NCBI GenBank assembly: GCA_033763655.1
Contig: JANRKD010000023.1
Span: 1-14,781, forward strand
DNA from: QFOX01 sp033763655
GTDB lineage: Bacteria > Pseudomonadota > Alphaproteobacteria > Rickettsiales > UBA3002
DNA: 14,781 bases
Direction of reading: 5' to 3'
The notes beneath the pieces are model-generated. The model saw only the letters and a program-made list of their open reading frames with translations, ran no database searches and was not told the DNA's origin. The position numbers and the translations under genes were made by a program. The stretch's first letter is position 1, and every line of letters starts with the position of its first letter. Shown here piece by piece: positions 1-7,917 of the stretch.

Positions 1-243
1 GTCCACATGCGCGTAGTGACGGTTCGCCGTCTCGTATTCCACATGCGCCGTCGCAATCGTGATCCCGCGCGCTTTCTCTTCCGGCGCCGCGTCGATGCTG
101 CCGTAGTCGCGGAACGTCGCTCCGCCCGTCTCCGCCAGTACCTTCGTAATCGCCGCCGTCAGCGACGTCTTGCCGTGATCCACGTGACCGATCGTCCCGA
201 TGTTGCAGTGCGGCTTCGAACGGTTGAACTTTTCCTTTGCCAT
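1..243 (-). CDS. tuf: Elongation factor Tu, N-terminal part (cut by left window edge)
   Basis: EF-Tu is the GTPase that carries aminoacyl-tRNA to the ribosomal A site. The 81 visible residues start MAKEKFNRSKPHCNIGTIGH. They contain the G1 P-loop GHVDHGKT (residues 19-26), the switch I segment EEKARGITI with its magnesium-binding Thr62, and HVEYET...RHYAHVD just before the G3 motif, which lies beyond the edge. The match to the family is unambiguous. The ATG (complement 241-243) is preceded on its own strand by GAGGG (complement 248-252), four bases before the start, which supports this start. The gene has its own leader of about 150 bases with no fusA or other str-operon gene directly upstream. 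It is therefore either a separate tuf copy or the first gene of its unit. It diverges from tRNA-Gly. The region between Gly40 and Asp51 (GATFRDYGSI) is the least conserved part seen. Confidence 0.97.
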   Translation of the reverse strand, partial: MAKEKFNRSKPHCNIGTIGHVDHGKTSLTAAITKVLAETGGATFRDYGSIDAAPEEKARGITIATAHVEYETANRHYAHVD

Positions 244-353
244 GGTACCCTCGTTAATCGTTTTAAGTGTGAGTGAGTGCGTAATGCGAGCCTGCGTTTA
301 GCGCAAGCGCCCCCCGCCCGCAACGGAAAAATGCGCCCCCCGTGCGGTAGCCG

Positions 354-382
354 TTGCGCCTTTAAGCGGAGGTTGCTAATAA
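354..382 (+). promoter_or_regulatory. Possible tRNA-Gly promoter
   Basis: TTGCGC (354-359) and TAATAA (377-382) are separated by 17 bases, and the -10-like box ends nine bases before the mature tRNA 5' end at 392. Each hexamer matches the sigma-70 type consensus only partly, so this rests mainly on spacing and position. Confidence 0.35.
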
Positions 383-391
383 GCACGGCGC

Positions 392-465
392 GCGGGTGTA
401 GCTTAGTGGTAAAGCTCCAGCCTTCCAAGCTGGCTACGAGGGTTCGATTCCCTTCACCCGCTCCA
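392..465 (+). tRNA. tRNA-Gly, anticodon UCC
   Basis: This is a full cloverleaf. The acceptor stem pairs GCGGGTG with CACCCGC. The D arm is GCTT...AAGC. The anticodon stem CCAGC/GCTGG encloses the loop CTTCCAA, giving anticodon TCC. The T arm is AGGG-TTCGATT-CCCT. Discriminator T and an encoded CCA end the gene at 465. It reads GGA and GGG glycine codons. In many bacteria a tRNA-Gly(UCC) lies beside a tuf gene in the same direction; here it is divergent from tuf. A likely terminator follows within about 30 bases, so it appears to be a single-gene transcript. Confidence 0.97.
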
Positions 466-475
466 GCACGAAATG

Positions 476-497
476 CCCCGCCTCTTTAGGGGTTTTT
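476..497 (+). terminator. Probable intrinsic terminator of tRNA-Gly
   Basis: CCCC (476-479) pairs with GGGG (489-492) across a nine-base loop, followed at once by five T (493-497). The stem is short, but the position directly after the tRNA and the T-run support a terminator. Confidence 0.45.
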
Positions 498-590
498 GCG
501 GTGGGACTTGACAGCGTTACCGGGTGCAGCCACCACGTCGATGGCTATGCCTGCAGAAATTTCCGGCATCATCATGTATAAGGATCACCT

Positions 591-1712
591 ATGCAATCGA
601 ACCTCGCCACGCTCTGGGGCTTTTCCGCCGACCGCTTTCATCTCGCGCCCAACCCCGCGCGGATGGAGGCAATCATCGCCGATATGCAGGCCAACGGCGG
701 CGCGCTTGCACCTTCGGCCCACTGGACGCTGGGCGACAGCGAAACCGCCACTATGGACAGCATGCTTTCCGCATGGGTCGGTAGTGTCGGGATGCTGCCG
801 CTGGCCGACCTGAAGCAGATCGATGCGGTTTCGGGCGACCCCCGGATTGTGCCGGGCCTTCTTGCCTATCTGCGCGCGCTGGATACGCGCCGCCTGCTGC
901 CGCAGGGTGACACGCTCGCCCACCTCGCCGCGAACCATTACCGGGTGACGGACCTGCACAGCCTGATCGACCTGTTCCTGCTCTTAGCCCATCTTGATAA
1001 CGGCACCGACGAAAAAATCCGCGTCCTCGAAGTGGGCGGAGGGTTTGGCCGTCTGGCGGAGGTGCTGCAACGCACCTATCCCGGCCGCGTACAGCATGTG
1101 TTGATTGATGCCGTGCCCTCGTCGCTGATGTATGCCGAGGTCTACCTCAAGGCCCGTTTCCCGCATCTGTCGGTTGTCTATGCGCAAAGCGAATCCTTCG
1201 CCGATGTGGCGGAGGCGGATATTGTCATCCTTCCCTCCTGGCGCAGCGATATTCTGCCGGAAAACCTGTTCGACCTGTGCGTCAACATTGAGAGTTTTCA
1301 GGAAATGGACCGCGTACATGTCGAATATTATTACGATTATTTCAACACGCGCAGCCGGCAGGACGGGCTGATCTACATCACCAATTCCCGCGATTATGTC
1401 TATAAAGGCCCGTGGGAAACCCCCGCGAACTGGGAACAGCTTTTCAAGCACCGCACCCCGCGCTCATGGACGCGCAACCACCCGACGGAGATCTTCCGCC
1501 GCCGCACCGGCGACCGGCGCGCGAGCCAGTACCTGCACGAGTATTACTATCAGGCCGAGCTGGCGGCGTTTGACCAAAGCCAGCAACCGGCGACGACGAC
1601 GGCGACACCCCCTCTCCCGTCGGCAGATGGCGTTCCCGCCGCGTGCAAGCTGCGGCGGTGTCTGGGCGGGCTGAAGCGGCACCTGATTTCGGCACTATCC
1701 ACCCTGCGGTAG
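591..1712 (+). CDS. Putative sugar O-methyltransferase (SAM-dependent)
   Basis: A 373-residue Rossmann-type methyltransferase. The glycine-rich SAM motif I is VLEVGGGFG (residues 145-153). Strand 2 ends in VLIDAVP with the acidic Asp173 expected to contact the SAM ribose. A conserved-looking block follows: NLFDLCVNIESFQEMD (226-240), with aromatic YYYDYF (247-251) and IYITNSRD. This layout resembles the family annotated as putative sugar O-methyltransferase in surface-polysaccharide clusters, but the substrate cannot be read from the sequence. The start is supported by AAGGA (580-584) six bases before ATG 591. The last 45 or so residues are poor in complexity (PATTTATPP) and then basic, so they look like a dispensable tail. 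The gene stands between tRNA-Gly and fieF. Methylation of an LPS or capsule sugar is an inference supported only by the lipid A genes further downstream. Cytoplasmic: no signal peptide or membrane segment. Confidence 0.75.
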   Translation: MQSNLATLWGFSADRFHLAPNPARMEAIIADMQANGGALAPSAHWTLGDSETATMDSMLSAWVGSVGMLPLADLKQIDAVSGDPRIVPGLLAYLRALDTRRLLPQGDTLAHLAANHYRVTDLHSLIDLFLLLAHLDNGTDEKIRVLEVGGGFGRLAEVLQRTYPGRVQHVLIDAVPSSLMYAEVYLKARFPHLSVVYAQSESFADVAEADIVILPSWRSDILPENLFDLCVNIESFQEMDRVHVEYYYDYFNTRSRQDGLIYITNSRDYVYKGPWETPANWEQLFKHRTPRSWTRNHPTEIFRRRTGDRRASQYLHEYYYQAELAAFDQSQQPATTTATPPLPSADGVPAACKLRRCLGGLKRHLISALSTLR

Positions 1713-1714
1713 AT

Positions 1715-1729
1715 GCGCTAATATAGCGC
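1715..1729 (+). promoter_or_regulatory. Candidate leaderless promoter / short inverted repeat before fieF
   Basis: GCGCTA (1715-1720) and TAGCGC (1724-1729) form a six-base inverted repeat around ATA. The AT-rich core gives a -10-like TAATAT (1719-1724) nine bases before the fieF ATG at 1734. There is no Shine-Dalgarno between this and the ATG, which fits a leaderless mRNA. I see no convincing -35 about 17 bases upstream. The same bases could also only be a small hairpin between two cotranscribed genes. Confidence 0.35.
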
Positions 1730-1733
1730 GGTC

Positions 1734-2657
1734 ATGTCGCATCCGCACCCCCACACTCACACTGCCGTCATCCCCGCCGATACACCTGCTGCGCTGGCGC
1801 GGCTGATGCGCGCGGCCTCTTATGCTTCGGTCGGCGTCGCCATTCTGCTGCTGCTGGCCAAGCTCGTCGCCTGGTGGAAAACCGATTCGCTCTCCATGCT
1901 CTCCTCGTTCACCGACTCGGTGTTCGACGTGCTGATGTCGGTGGTGAACCTGCTCGCTGTGCGTTACGCCCTCAAACCCGCCGATGACGACCACCGTTAC
2001 GGCCATAGCAGCATCGAGGACATTGCAGGCCTCGCGCAATGCGCGTTCATTTTTGCCGCCATGGCGATGATTATCCTACAATCGGTCGAACGCCTTTCCA
2101 ACCCGCACATAGCGCTTTCAAACCCCATGCTTGGCATCGGCGTCAGCCTGGTCGGCATGGCATTGACCACCGTGCTAGTGCTGTTCCAGACCTATGTCAC
2201 CCGGCGCACCAAATCGCTGGTCATCGCTGCGGATCGCCTGCATTACGCGGGTGATATCCTATTCAATCTTGGCGTGCTGGCAGCCTTTGTGCTCAGTAGC
2301 TGGGGAGGGCTGGTATGGGCGGATGCGGCGATAGCCATCTGCATCGCCCTGCTTGTGATCTGGAGCAACCGCTCCATCGGCATCCGCGCCTTTAACAACC
2401 TGATGGACCATGAAATGCCCGCCGAGGAAAAAGCCTCCATTCTGGCGCTGGTCGAGGCTATCCCCGAAATCCGCGGGCATCACAACCTCAAAACGCGCTA
2501 TTCCGGCACCCGGGCCTATATCCAGCTGCATATCGAACTTGACGCCGCGCTTAATTTCCGCGACGCCCACGCCATCGCCGAGCGGCTGGAGGAATCTATC
2601 ATCGCCCTGTTTCCCGGCGCGGATGTCATTGTGCATACCGACCCGGTCGAGGATTAG
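1734..2657 (+). CDS. fieF: Cation diffusion facilitator, FieF-like metal exporter
   Basis: A 307-residue inner-membrane antiporter of the cation diffusion facilitator family, which expels Zn2+, Fe2+ or similar divalent metals against protons. It has about six hydrophobic segments, from about residue 26 to 212, and a C-terminal cytoplasmic domain (about 225-307) rich in His (HH 249-250, H266, H279, H301). The metal site expected for FieF is present: D61xxxD65 in TM2 (FTDSVFD) and H170xxxD174 in TM5 (RLHYAGD). The DDDHRYGHSSIED loop (84-96) is also characteristic. The extreme N-terminus is His-rich (HPHPHTHT), plausibly another metal-binding tail. It starts 21 bases after the methyltransferase stop, without a visible Shine-Dalgarno. 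Metal specificity cannot be told from sequence alone, and the symbol reflects family resemblance only. Confidence 0.9.
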   Translation: MSHPHPHTHTAVIPADTPAALARLMRAASYASVGVAILLLLAKLVAWWKTDSLSMLSSFTDSVFDVLMSVVNLLAVRYALKPADDDHRYGHSSIEDIAGLAQCAFIFAAMAMIILQSVERLSNPHIALSNPMLGIGVSLVGMALTTVLVLFQTYVTRRTKSLVIAADRLHYAGDILFNLGVLAAFVLSSWGGLVWADAAIAICIALLVIWSNRSIGIRAFNNLMDHEMPAEEKASILALVEAIPEIRGHHNLKTRYSGTRAYIQLHIELDAALNFRDAHAIAERLEESIIALFPGADVIVHTDPVED

Positions 2658-2715
2658 GCACGGTTGGGCGCGTTTACTACTAGCAAGCCCGAACCTGCTG
2701 CGCTATGAGGGCAGC

Positions 2716-3534
2716 ATGGCACCCAAAAAACACCGACAGCACCTCCCTTCAAAATCCGCCCCCACCTCAGCACGGGGCGCCTCCTCTCACCGCGCCGCCG
2801 CCGGGTATTCGGGCGGGCACTGGGTCTATGGCTGGCATGCGGTGAACGCGGCGCTTGCCAACCCCGAGCGGGTGGTCATCCGCATTATCGCAAGCCCGGC
2901 GGCGGGCGAACGCCTCACCCTGCCCGCACGCAAACTGCCGACCCCACACATCATGGAGCCGCGCGAGCTGGACAGAATCCTCGGTAGTGATGCGGTGCAT
3001 CAAGGCATTGCCGCCGAGGTCAAGCCGCTCGAACCCTACCGCATCGAGGACGTGCTCAACATCGAAAACCCGCGCGGGCCGATTCTCATCCTCGATCAGG
3101 TCAGCGACCCGCACAATGTCGGCGCGATTATGCGCTCCGCCGCCGCTTACGACGCCATCGCCGTCATTTACCCGAAAGACCACTCCGCCCCCGAAACCCC
3201 TGCCATGGCGAAAGCGGCCAGCGGTGCGCTCGACCTCGTCAAGCGCATTCAGGTAACCAACCTCGCCACCGCCATGCGCGAGTTGAAAGACGCAGGTTGG
3301 TGGATTATCGGCCTCGAAGGCGAAAGCTCCACCCTCTTCAACACCGTGAAATTTGCGCCGAAAACGGTCATCGTGCTCGGCGCCGAAGGCAAGGGCATGC
3401 GCCGCCTCACCGCCGATTGCTGCGACGAACGCGCCCGCCTGCCGATGGGGGCGGGCATGGAAAGCCTGAATGTCAGCAACGCGGCGGCGATTGCGCTGTA
3501 TCAACTCTATCTGGCACGACCCCGCCATGGATAA
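2716..3534 (+). CDS. rlmB: 23S rRNA 2'-O-methyltransferase, RlmB/TrmH (SpoU) family
   Basis: A 272-residue SPOUT-class RNA ribose methyltransferase. RlmB methylates G2251 in the P-loop of 23S rRNA in E. coli. The N-terminal 30 residues are basic and low in complexity. A substrate-binding domain follows (HWVYGWHAVNAAL, 35-47, to about 105), and then the knotted catalytic domain. Its three SpoU motifs are visible: LDQVSDPHNVGAIMRSA (126-142, with Asn134 and Arg140), VIVLGAEGKGMRRL (218-231), and LPMGAGMESLNVSNAAAIAL (242-261). The ATG at 2716 is chosen because GAGGG (2707-2711) lies four bases before it and because the reading frame upstream runs inside fieF without family similarity. It leads a compact run of genes: its last eight bases (ATGGATAA) contain the start codon of pmbA. 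A tRNA ribose methylase of the same family is possible but less likely, because the N-terminal domain matches RlmB. Confidence 0.93.
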   Translation: MAPKKHRQHLPSKSAPTSARGASSHRAAAGYSGGHWVYGWHAVNAALANPERVVIRIIASPAAGERLTLPARKLPTPHIMEPRELDRILGSDAVHQGIAAEVKPLEPYRIEDVLNIENPRGPILILDQVSDPHNVGAIMRSAAAYDAIAVIYPKDHSAPETPAMAKAASGALDLVKRIQVTNLATAMRELKDAGWWIIGLEGESSTLFNTVKFAPKTVIVLGAEGKGMRRLTADCCDERARLPMGAGMESLNVSNAAAIALYQLYLARPRHG

Positions 3535-4867
3535 GGCAACCCTCGTCGCGCGGGCCGAACAGGCGGTGGCCGCAGCCAGAAAGGCCGGGGCCGAGGCCGC
3601 CGATGCGCTCGCCCTCGCCAGCACAGATATCAGCGCCAGTATCCGTCACGGCCAGCCCGAATCCATCGAGCAGGCAGAATCCTGCGCCATCGGCCTGCGC
3701 GTATTTATCGGCACCGCAAGTGCGACGCTTTCCACCTCGGAATTTTCAGCGCCCGCCCTCGCGCACCTGGCCGAGCAGGCCGTCGCCATCGCCCGCGTTG
3801 CCCCCGCCGACCCCTATACAGGCCTTGCCGATGAACGCCTGCTTGCTCTCGACGCCGCACCGCTCGAAGCGGCGGATGATTTCATTCCCGACATGCGCGC
3901 CCTGCAGGCACAGGCGCGTGAAGCCGAGGCGGCGGGCCTTGCCGTCCGTGGCATCCGCAACAGCGAAGGCGGCGACGCCAGCGCCAGCCGCCACTGCCTG
4001 GCGCTCGTCACCAGCCACGGTTTTAGCGGTGCCTACTACACCGCGCGCTACGCCGTTTCCGCCTCCCTCATCGCCGGGGAAGGCGAGCACATGCAGCGCG
4101 ATTACGATTACGCGATGACCACCCACCACGCCGACCTCACCGCCGCTTCCCTCATCGGGCAGCGCGCGGCAGAACGGGCGGTCAGCCGCCTGAATCCGCG
4201 AAAAATCTCGTCCCGGCAGGCCGTGGTATATTTCGAGCCACGCACGGGACGCCAGCTCCTGTCGGCCTTTGCCGGGGCCATCTCGGGCAGCGCCATCGCG
4301 CGCGGCACCAGCTTTCTGAAAGACGCGCTGGGCACGAAAATCTTCGCCGGGAATATTCGTATTACCGACGACCCGCAACTGAAACGCGGCCTCGCCAGCC
4401 GCGCCTTCGACGCCGAGGGTGTGACCGCCAACGCGCTGGATATCGTCGCGGACGGCACCCTCACCTCATGGATTCTCGACACACGTTCGGCGCGCCAGTT
4501 GGGCCTTGTCACCACTGGCCACGCCGCACGCGGCCTTGCCAGCAGCCCACACCCCTCGCCCAGCAACCTCTACCTGCATGGCGGCACGCAGACACCCGAT
4601 GCACTGTTCGCCACGATGGGCGACGGGTTTTATGTCACCGAAACCATCGGCCACGGCACCAACCTGCTGACGGGCGATTTTTCCGTCGGCGCCTCGGGCT
4701 TCTGGCTGGAGGGTGGCGAACGCGCCTACCCGGTCAGTGAAGTCACGATTGCGGGCAATCTGCGCGACATATTCGCCAGCCTCGTCCCCGCGAACGATCT
4801 CGCCTTCACCTACGGCATCAACGTGCCAACGCTGGCCGTTCCCTGCCTGACCATTGCAGGTAGCTGA
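3527..4867 (+). CDS. pmbA: TldE/PmbA-type metalloprotease subunit
   Basis: A 446-residue member of the TldD/PmbA family. TldD and TldE form a heterodimeric cytoplasmic protease that matures microcin and cleaves unfolded peptides in E. coli. The E subunit lacks the zinc-binding HExxxH motif, and none is present here. The most typical block is GAISGSAIARGTSFLKDALG, after an FEPRTGRQLL segment. Near the C-terminus comes DGFYVTETIGHGTNLLTGDFSVGASGFW with the closing NLRDIFASL. A partner tldD is not in this window. The ATG at 3527 overlaps the rlmB stop by eight bases, which suggests translational coupling; a start further upstream would lie inside rlmB. Length is normal for TldE (about 450). The msbA start follows three bases after its stop. 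Confidence 0.93.
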   Translation: MDKATLVARAEQAVAAARKAGAEAADALALASTDISASIRHGQPESIEQAESCAIGLRVFIGTASATLSTSEFSAPALAHLAEQAVAIARVAPADPYTGLADERLLALDAAPLEAADDFIPDMRALQAQAREAEAAGLAVRGIRNSEGGDASASRHCLALVTSHGFSGAYYTARYAVSASLIAGEGEHMQRDYDYAMTTHHADLTAASLIGQRAAERAVSRLNPRKISSRQAVVYFEPRTGRQLLSAFAGAISGSAIARGTSFLKDALGTKIFAGNIRITDDPQLKRGLASRAFDAEGVTANALDIVADGTLTSWILDTRSARQLGLVTTGHAARGLASSPHPSPSNLYLHGGTQTPDALFATMGDGFYVTETIGHGTNLLTGDFSVGASGFWLEGGERAYPVSEVTIAGNLRDIFASLVPANDLAFTYGINVPTLAVPCLTIAGS

Positions 4868-4870
4868 GCG

Positions 4871-6631
4871 ATGCCGCGCTTTTTTTCCAACCCCTCCTTT
4901 CGCCTCTACCGGCGGCTCATTACCACCTATGTGCTGCGCTACCGCCGCGCGCTGGTGATTGGTGCGGTCTGCATGGTGCTGACTGCCAGTGCCGCCGCGT
5001 CGCAAGCCTATCTCATGCAGCCGGTGCTCGACGATATTTTCGTGCATAAAAACGAAGCCTATCTGTTTATCCTGCCGCTGGCGCTGATTCTCGCCGCGCT
5101 CATCAGCGCCGTGGGTGATTACGGCCAGTCACTCGCCCTGAAATATGTCGGCCAGAAAGTCGTCGCCGATATGCAGGGCGATTTGTTTTCGCACCTGATG
5201 CATGCCGACATCCGCCTGTTCCACGACCAATCCTCGGGCCGGCTGATTTCACGGCTGACCAACGACATCATGGCCATGCGCCAGTCCGTCAGCCAGGTGA
5301 TTGTCGGCCTCATCAAGGAATGCCTGACCGCGCTGTTCCTGCTCGGGGTTATGCTCTGGCAGAGCGCGGCGATGTCGGTTATCGCCTGCGCCATCCTTCT
5401 CTTTGCGGTGCTGCCCGTCGCCCGGCTCGGCCGCCGCATGCGCAAGGTCGCCGATGAAACCCAGAGTCGCCTTGGCGATTTCACCGCCCAACTCGACGAT
5501 ACGTTTCAGGGCGTGCGCATGGTGAAGGCCTATGGCCGCGAGGATTTTGAATCCGCACGGGCGCGCCAGACCATCCGTCAGCTTTTCAAACTCTATTACC
5601 GGGCAGCGCGCGTGCAGTCGGCCTCGGGGCCGATTATGATGCTGCTCAGCGGCATTGCGGTCGCTGCCATCATCTGGTTCGGCGGCTTCAAGGTGCTGCA
5701 TGGCACGCTAACGCCGGGGCAGTTTTTCTCGTTCCTCACCGCGATGCTGATGGTCTACCGCCCGGTGAAAATCATCGCCGGCCTCAACACCCAGTTGCAG
5801 GAAGGCATGGCCTCGGCGGCGCGGTTTTTCTCGGTTATCGATACAAAAGCGGCGATTGCCGAACGTCCGGGCGCGCCGTCCCTTACCCTGACCCACGGGG
5901 CGATTGATTTCAGCAATGTCGATTTCCATTACCACGAAGGCAGCGGCGGTGTTTCCGGCCTGAACTTCCATGTGCCTGCGGGAAAAACCGTCGCTCTTGT
6001 CGGCAGTTCGGGTTCAGGAAAAACCACCATCATGAACCTGCTGCTGCGCTTTTACGACGTGAACGCAGGCCGCATCACCATCGACGGCACCGACATTCGC
6101 GACGTCACCATCCGCAGCCTGCGCGACGCCTTGGCTTTGGTCAGTCAGGATATCGTCCTCTTCAACGATTCCGTGCGTGCCAACATTGCCTATGGCTTGC
6201 TCGACGCGGATGAGGAGGCCATCATTGCCGCTGCGCAGAAAGCGCATGCGCACGAATTTATCTCTGCCCTGCCGCAGGGCTACGACACCCCGATCGGCCC
6301 GGCGGGGGTCAAGCTTTCGGGTGGGCAGCGGCAACGGATTTCCATCGCCCGCGCCATCCTCAAAAATGCGCCGATTCTTCTGCTCGACGAAGCCACCAGC
6401 GCGCTTGACACCGCTTCGGAGCGCGCCGTGCAGGAAGCCTTAAGCGAGCTGATGCAGGGCCGCACAACACTGGTCATTGCCCACCGCCTGACCACCATCG
6501 CCGATGCCGACCTTATCCTCGTGCTCGAAGGCGGGCGCATCGAGGCGCAGGGTACACACCACGCCCTGCTCGAAAGCAGCGCCGGCTATCGCCATATGCA
6601 CCAGCTTTATCACCAGCAGGGCAGCGCCTAA
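4871..6631 (+). CDS. msbA: Lipid A / lipid export ABC transporter, MsbA-like (fused permease and ATPase)
   Basis: A 586-residue half-transporter that dimerises in the inner membrane. MsbA flips Kdo-lipid A core to the periplasmic face using ATP. Residues about 20-310 form the six-helix membrane domain. The nucleotide-binding domain shows Walker A GSSGSGKT (378-385), Q-loop Gln426 (LVSQD), signature LSGGQ (482-486), Walker B ILLLDEA (502-508), D-loop SALD and H-loop His538 (VIAHRL). Length and order match MsbA. General multidrug half-transporters look alike, but the location directly before waaA and lpxK favours the lipid A role. It starts three bases after the pmbA stop, with only a weak AGG upstream, so it probably relies on reinitiation. 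Its TAA shares a base with the waaA ATG (TAATG). Confidence 0.92.
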   Translation: MPRFFSNPSFRLYRRLITTYVLRYRRALVIGAVCMVLTASAAASQAYLMQPVLDDIFVHKNEAYLFILPLALILAALISAVGDYGQSLALKYVGQKVVADMQGDLFSHLMHADIRLFHDQSSGRLISRLTNDIMAMRQSVSQVIVGLIKECLTALFLLGVMLWQSAAMSVIACAILLFAVLPVARLGRRMRKVADETQSRLGDFTAQLDDTFQGVRMVKAYGREDFESARARQTIRQLFKLYYRAARVQSASGPIMMLLSGIAVAAIIWFGGFKVLHGTLTPGQFFSFLTAMLMVYRPVKIIAGLNTQLQEGMASAARFFSVIDTKAAIAERPGAPSLTLTHGAIDFSNVDFHYHEGSGGVSGLNFHVPAGKTVALVGSSGSGKTTIMNLLLRFYDVNAGRITIDGTDIRDVTIRSLRDALALVSQDIVLFNDSVRANIAYGLLDADEEAIIAAAQKAHAHEFISALPQGYDTPIGPAGVKLSGGQRQRISIARAILKNAPILLLDEATSALDTASERAVQEALSELMQGRTTLVIAHRLTTIADADLILVLEGGRIEAQGTHHALLESSAGYRHMHQLYHQQGSA

Positions 6632-7917
6632 TGCCTGCCGCCCGCCTCCCCTACCTCGCCTATGGCGCGCTTGGCATCGCCATCACGCCCGCGCTGCGCC
6701 TGTGGCTTGCCCGCCGTGTGCGGCGCGGGAAGGAGGACGCCACCCGCCTTGCCGAACGCTTCGGCTATGCCCGCACACCCCGCCCCGAAGGCACGCTGCT
6801 GTGGCTGCATGCGGCGAGTGTGGGCGAAACCCAGTCGGTGCTGACGCTGGTGCGCGCGCTGCTCGCTGCCCACCCCCATCTCCACCTGCTCATCACCACC
6901 GGCACGGTCACTTCGGCAGCATTGGTGGCGCAGCAAAACCTGCCGCGCGTCCTCCATCAATTTGTTCCGGTCGATACCTACCCGGCGGTACGCCGCTTCC
7001 TTAACCACTGGCAGCCCGATGTGGCGCTATGGGTCGAGTCCGAATTCTGGCCGCAATTGCTGTGGCAGGCGCAGGCGCGGCATTTGCCGATGCTGCTGGT
7101 CAATGCCCGCCTCTCGCAGAAGACGTTTGAGAACTGGCGGCGCTGGCCGCATATCATCCGCTCTATGCTGCACACGTTTTGCAGCATTTATGCCGGATCG
7201 GCTGAGGATGCCGCGCGGCTTACCGCCCTTGGCGGTAGCAATATCCGCGAGGTCGGCAACCTGAAATACGACGCCGCGCCCCTGCCTGTCGAGGAAGCAA
7301 TGCTGCAACAATTCGCGCAGCAATCCGAGGGACGCCGCATTTTTCTTGCCGCCAGCACCCATGCGAATGAAGAACAGCAGATAGCGTATACGCACACGAT
7401 TGCTGCGCAGCAATTTCCAACCCTGCTGACGGTGATCGTCCCCCGTCATGCAGCGCGCGGCGACGCCATCGCCGCCGATTTGCGCAGCTGTGGATTTAGT
7501 GTCGCCCAGCGCAGCAAAAACGAACCCATCACCACCACCACCGCACTCTACCTTGCCGATACGATGGGCGAGCTGGGTCTGTTTTATCGCTGCGCCGAAA
7601 TTGTCTTCATGGGCGGCTCGCTGGTGGCGCATGGCGGCCAGAACCCGCTAGAGGCCGCACGCTTTAATAACGCGATCCTCACCGGCCCGCATACCCATAA
7701 TTTTGCGCCTATCGTGGCGCGGTTTGCCGCGGCGGATGCGATGCGTATCGTCGCCGATAAAGCGGCGTTGGCCACCACCCTCGTCGCACTTTTAGGCGAT
7801 GATGCTGCCCGCACCAGCCTTGCTCATAACGCGCAGGAAGCAGTAAATCACGCCGGTAGGGCGCTCCCCCACATCGTACAGCAATGCAGCAGCCTGATCG
7901 CACGGAGCAGCCGATGA
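6631..7917 (+). CDS. waaA: Kdo transferase (3-deoxy-D-manno-octulosonic acid transferase)
   Basis: A 428-residue GT30-family glycosyltransferase that transfers Kdo from CMP-Kdo to lipid IVA at the cytoplasmic side of the inner membrane. A hydrophobic N-terminal stretch (about 5-25) can serve as the membrane anchor. The N-domain carries WLHAASVGE (58-66) with the catalytic Glu66. VESEFWP (135-141), LVNARLS (156-162) and GNLKYD (209-214) are family hallmarks. The C-domain has AASTHANEE (240-248), where many members have STHxGEE, and the donor-site block MGGSLVAHGGQNPLEAA (327-343). Whether it adds one or two Kdo residues cannot be told. The ATG overlaps the msbA stop by one base, and the gene ends in ATGA shared with lpxK, so the three are coupled. 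Confidence 0.95.
   Translation: MPAARLPYLAYGALGIAITPALRLWLARRVRRGKEDATRLAERFGYARTPRPEGTLLWLHAASVGETQSVLTLVRALLAAHPHLHLLITTGTVTSAALVAQQNLPRVLHQFVPVDTYPAVRRFLNHWQPDVALWVESEFWPQLLWQAQARHLPMLLVNARLSQKTFENWRRWPHIIRSMLHTFCSIYAGSAEDAARLTALGGSNIREVGNLKYDAAPLPVEEAMLQQFAQQSEGRRIFLAASTHANEEQQIAYTHTIAAQQFPTLLTVIVPRHAARGDAIAADLRSCGFSVAQRSKNEPITTTTALYLADTMGELGLFYRCAEIVFMGGSLVAHGGQNPLEAARFNNAILTGPHTHNFAPIVARFAAADAMRIVADKAALATTLVALLGDDAARTSLAHNAQEAVNHAGRALPHIVQQCSSLIARSSR

Noticed and set aside
440..465. Possible attachment site at the tRNA-Gly 3' end
   Set aside because: No second copy of the tRNA 3' end and no integrase are seen in the window.
508..513. TTGACA as a -35 box for the methyltransferase gene
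   Set aside because: The hexamer is perfect, but no -10-like box lies 16-18 bases downstream (CACCAC is there).
2410..2715. 102-codon upstream extension of the rlmB frame
   Set aside because: It lies inside fieF in another frame, is rich in Pro and Ser, and has no similarity; GAGGG before ATG 2716 defines the start.
2767..3624. 285-codon minus-strand open frame opposite rlmB
   Set aside because: It is a GC-rich shadow of the rlmB/pmbA coding region, with no recognisable motif and no start signal.
3297..4118. 273-codon plus-strand frame over rlmB and pmbA
   Set aside because: It is an Arg/Pro-rich out-of-frame shadow of two well-identified genes.
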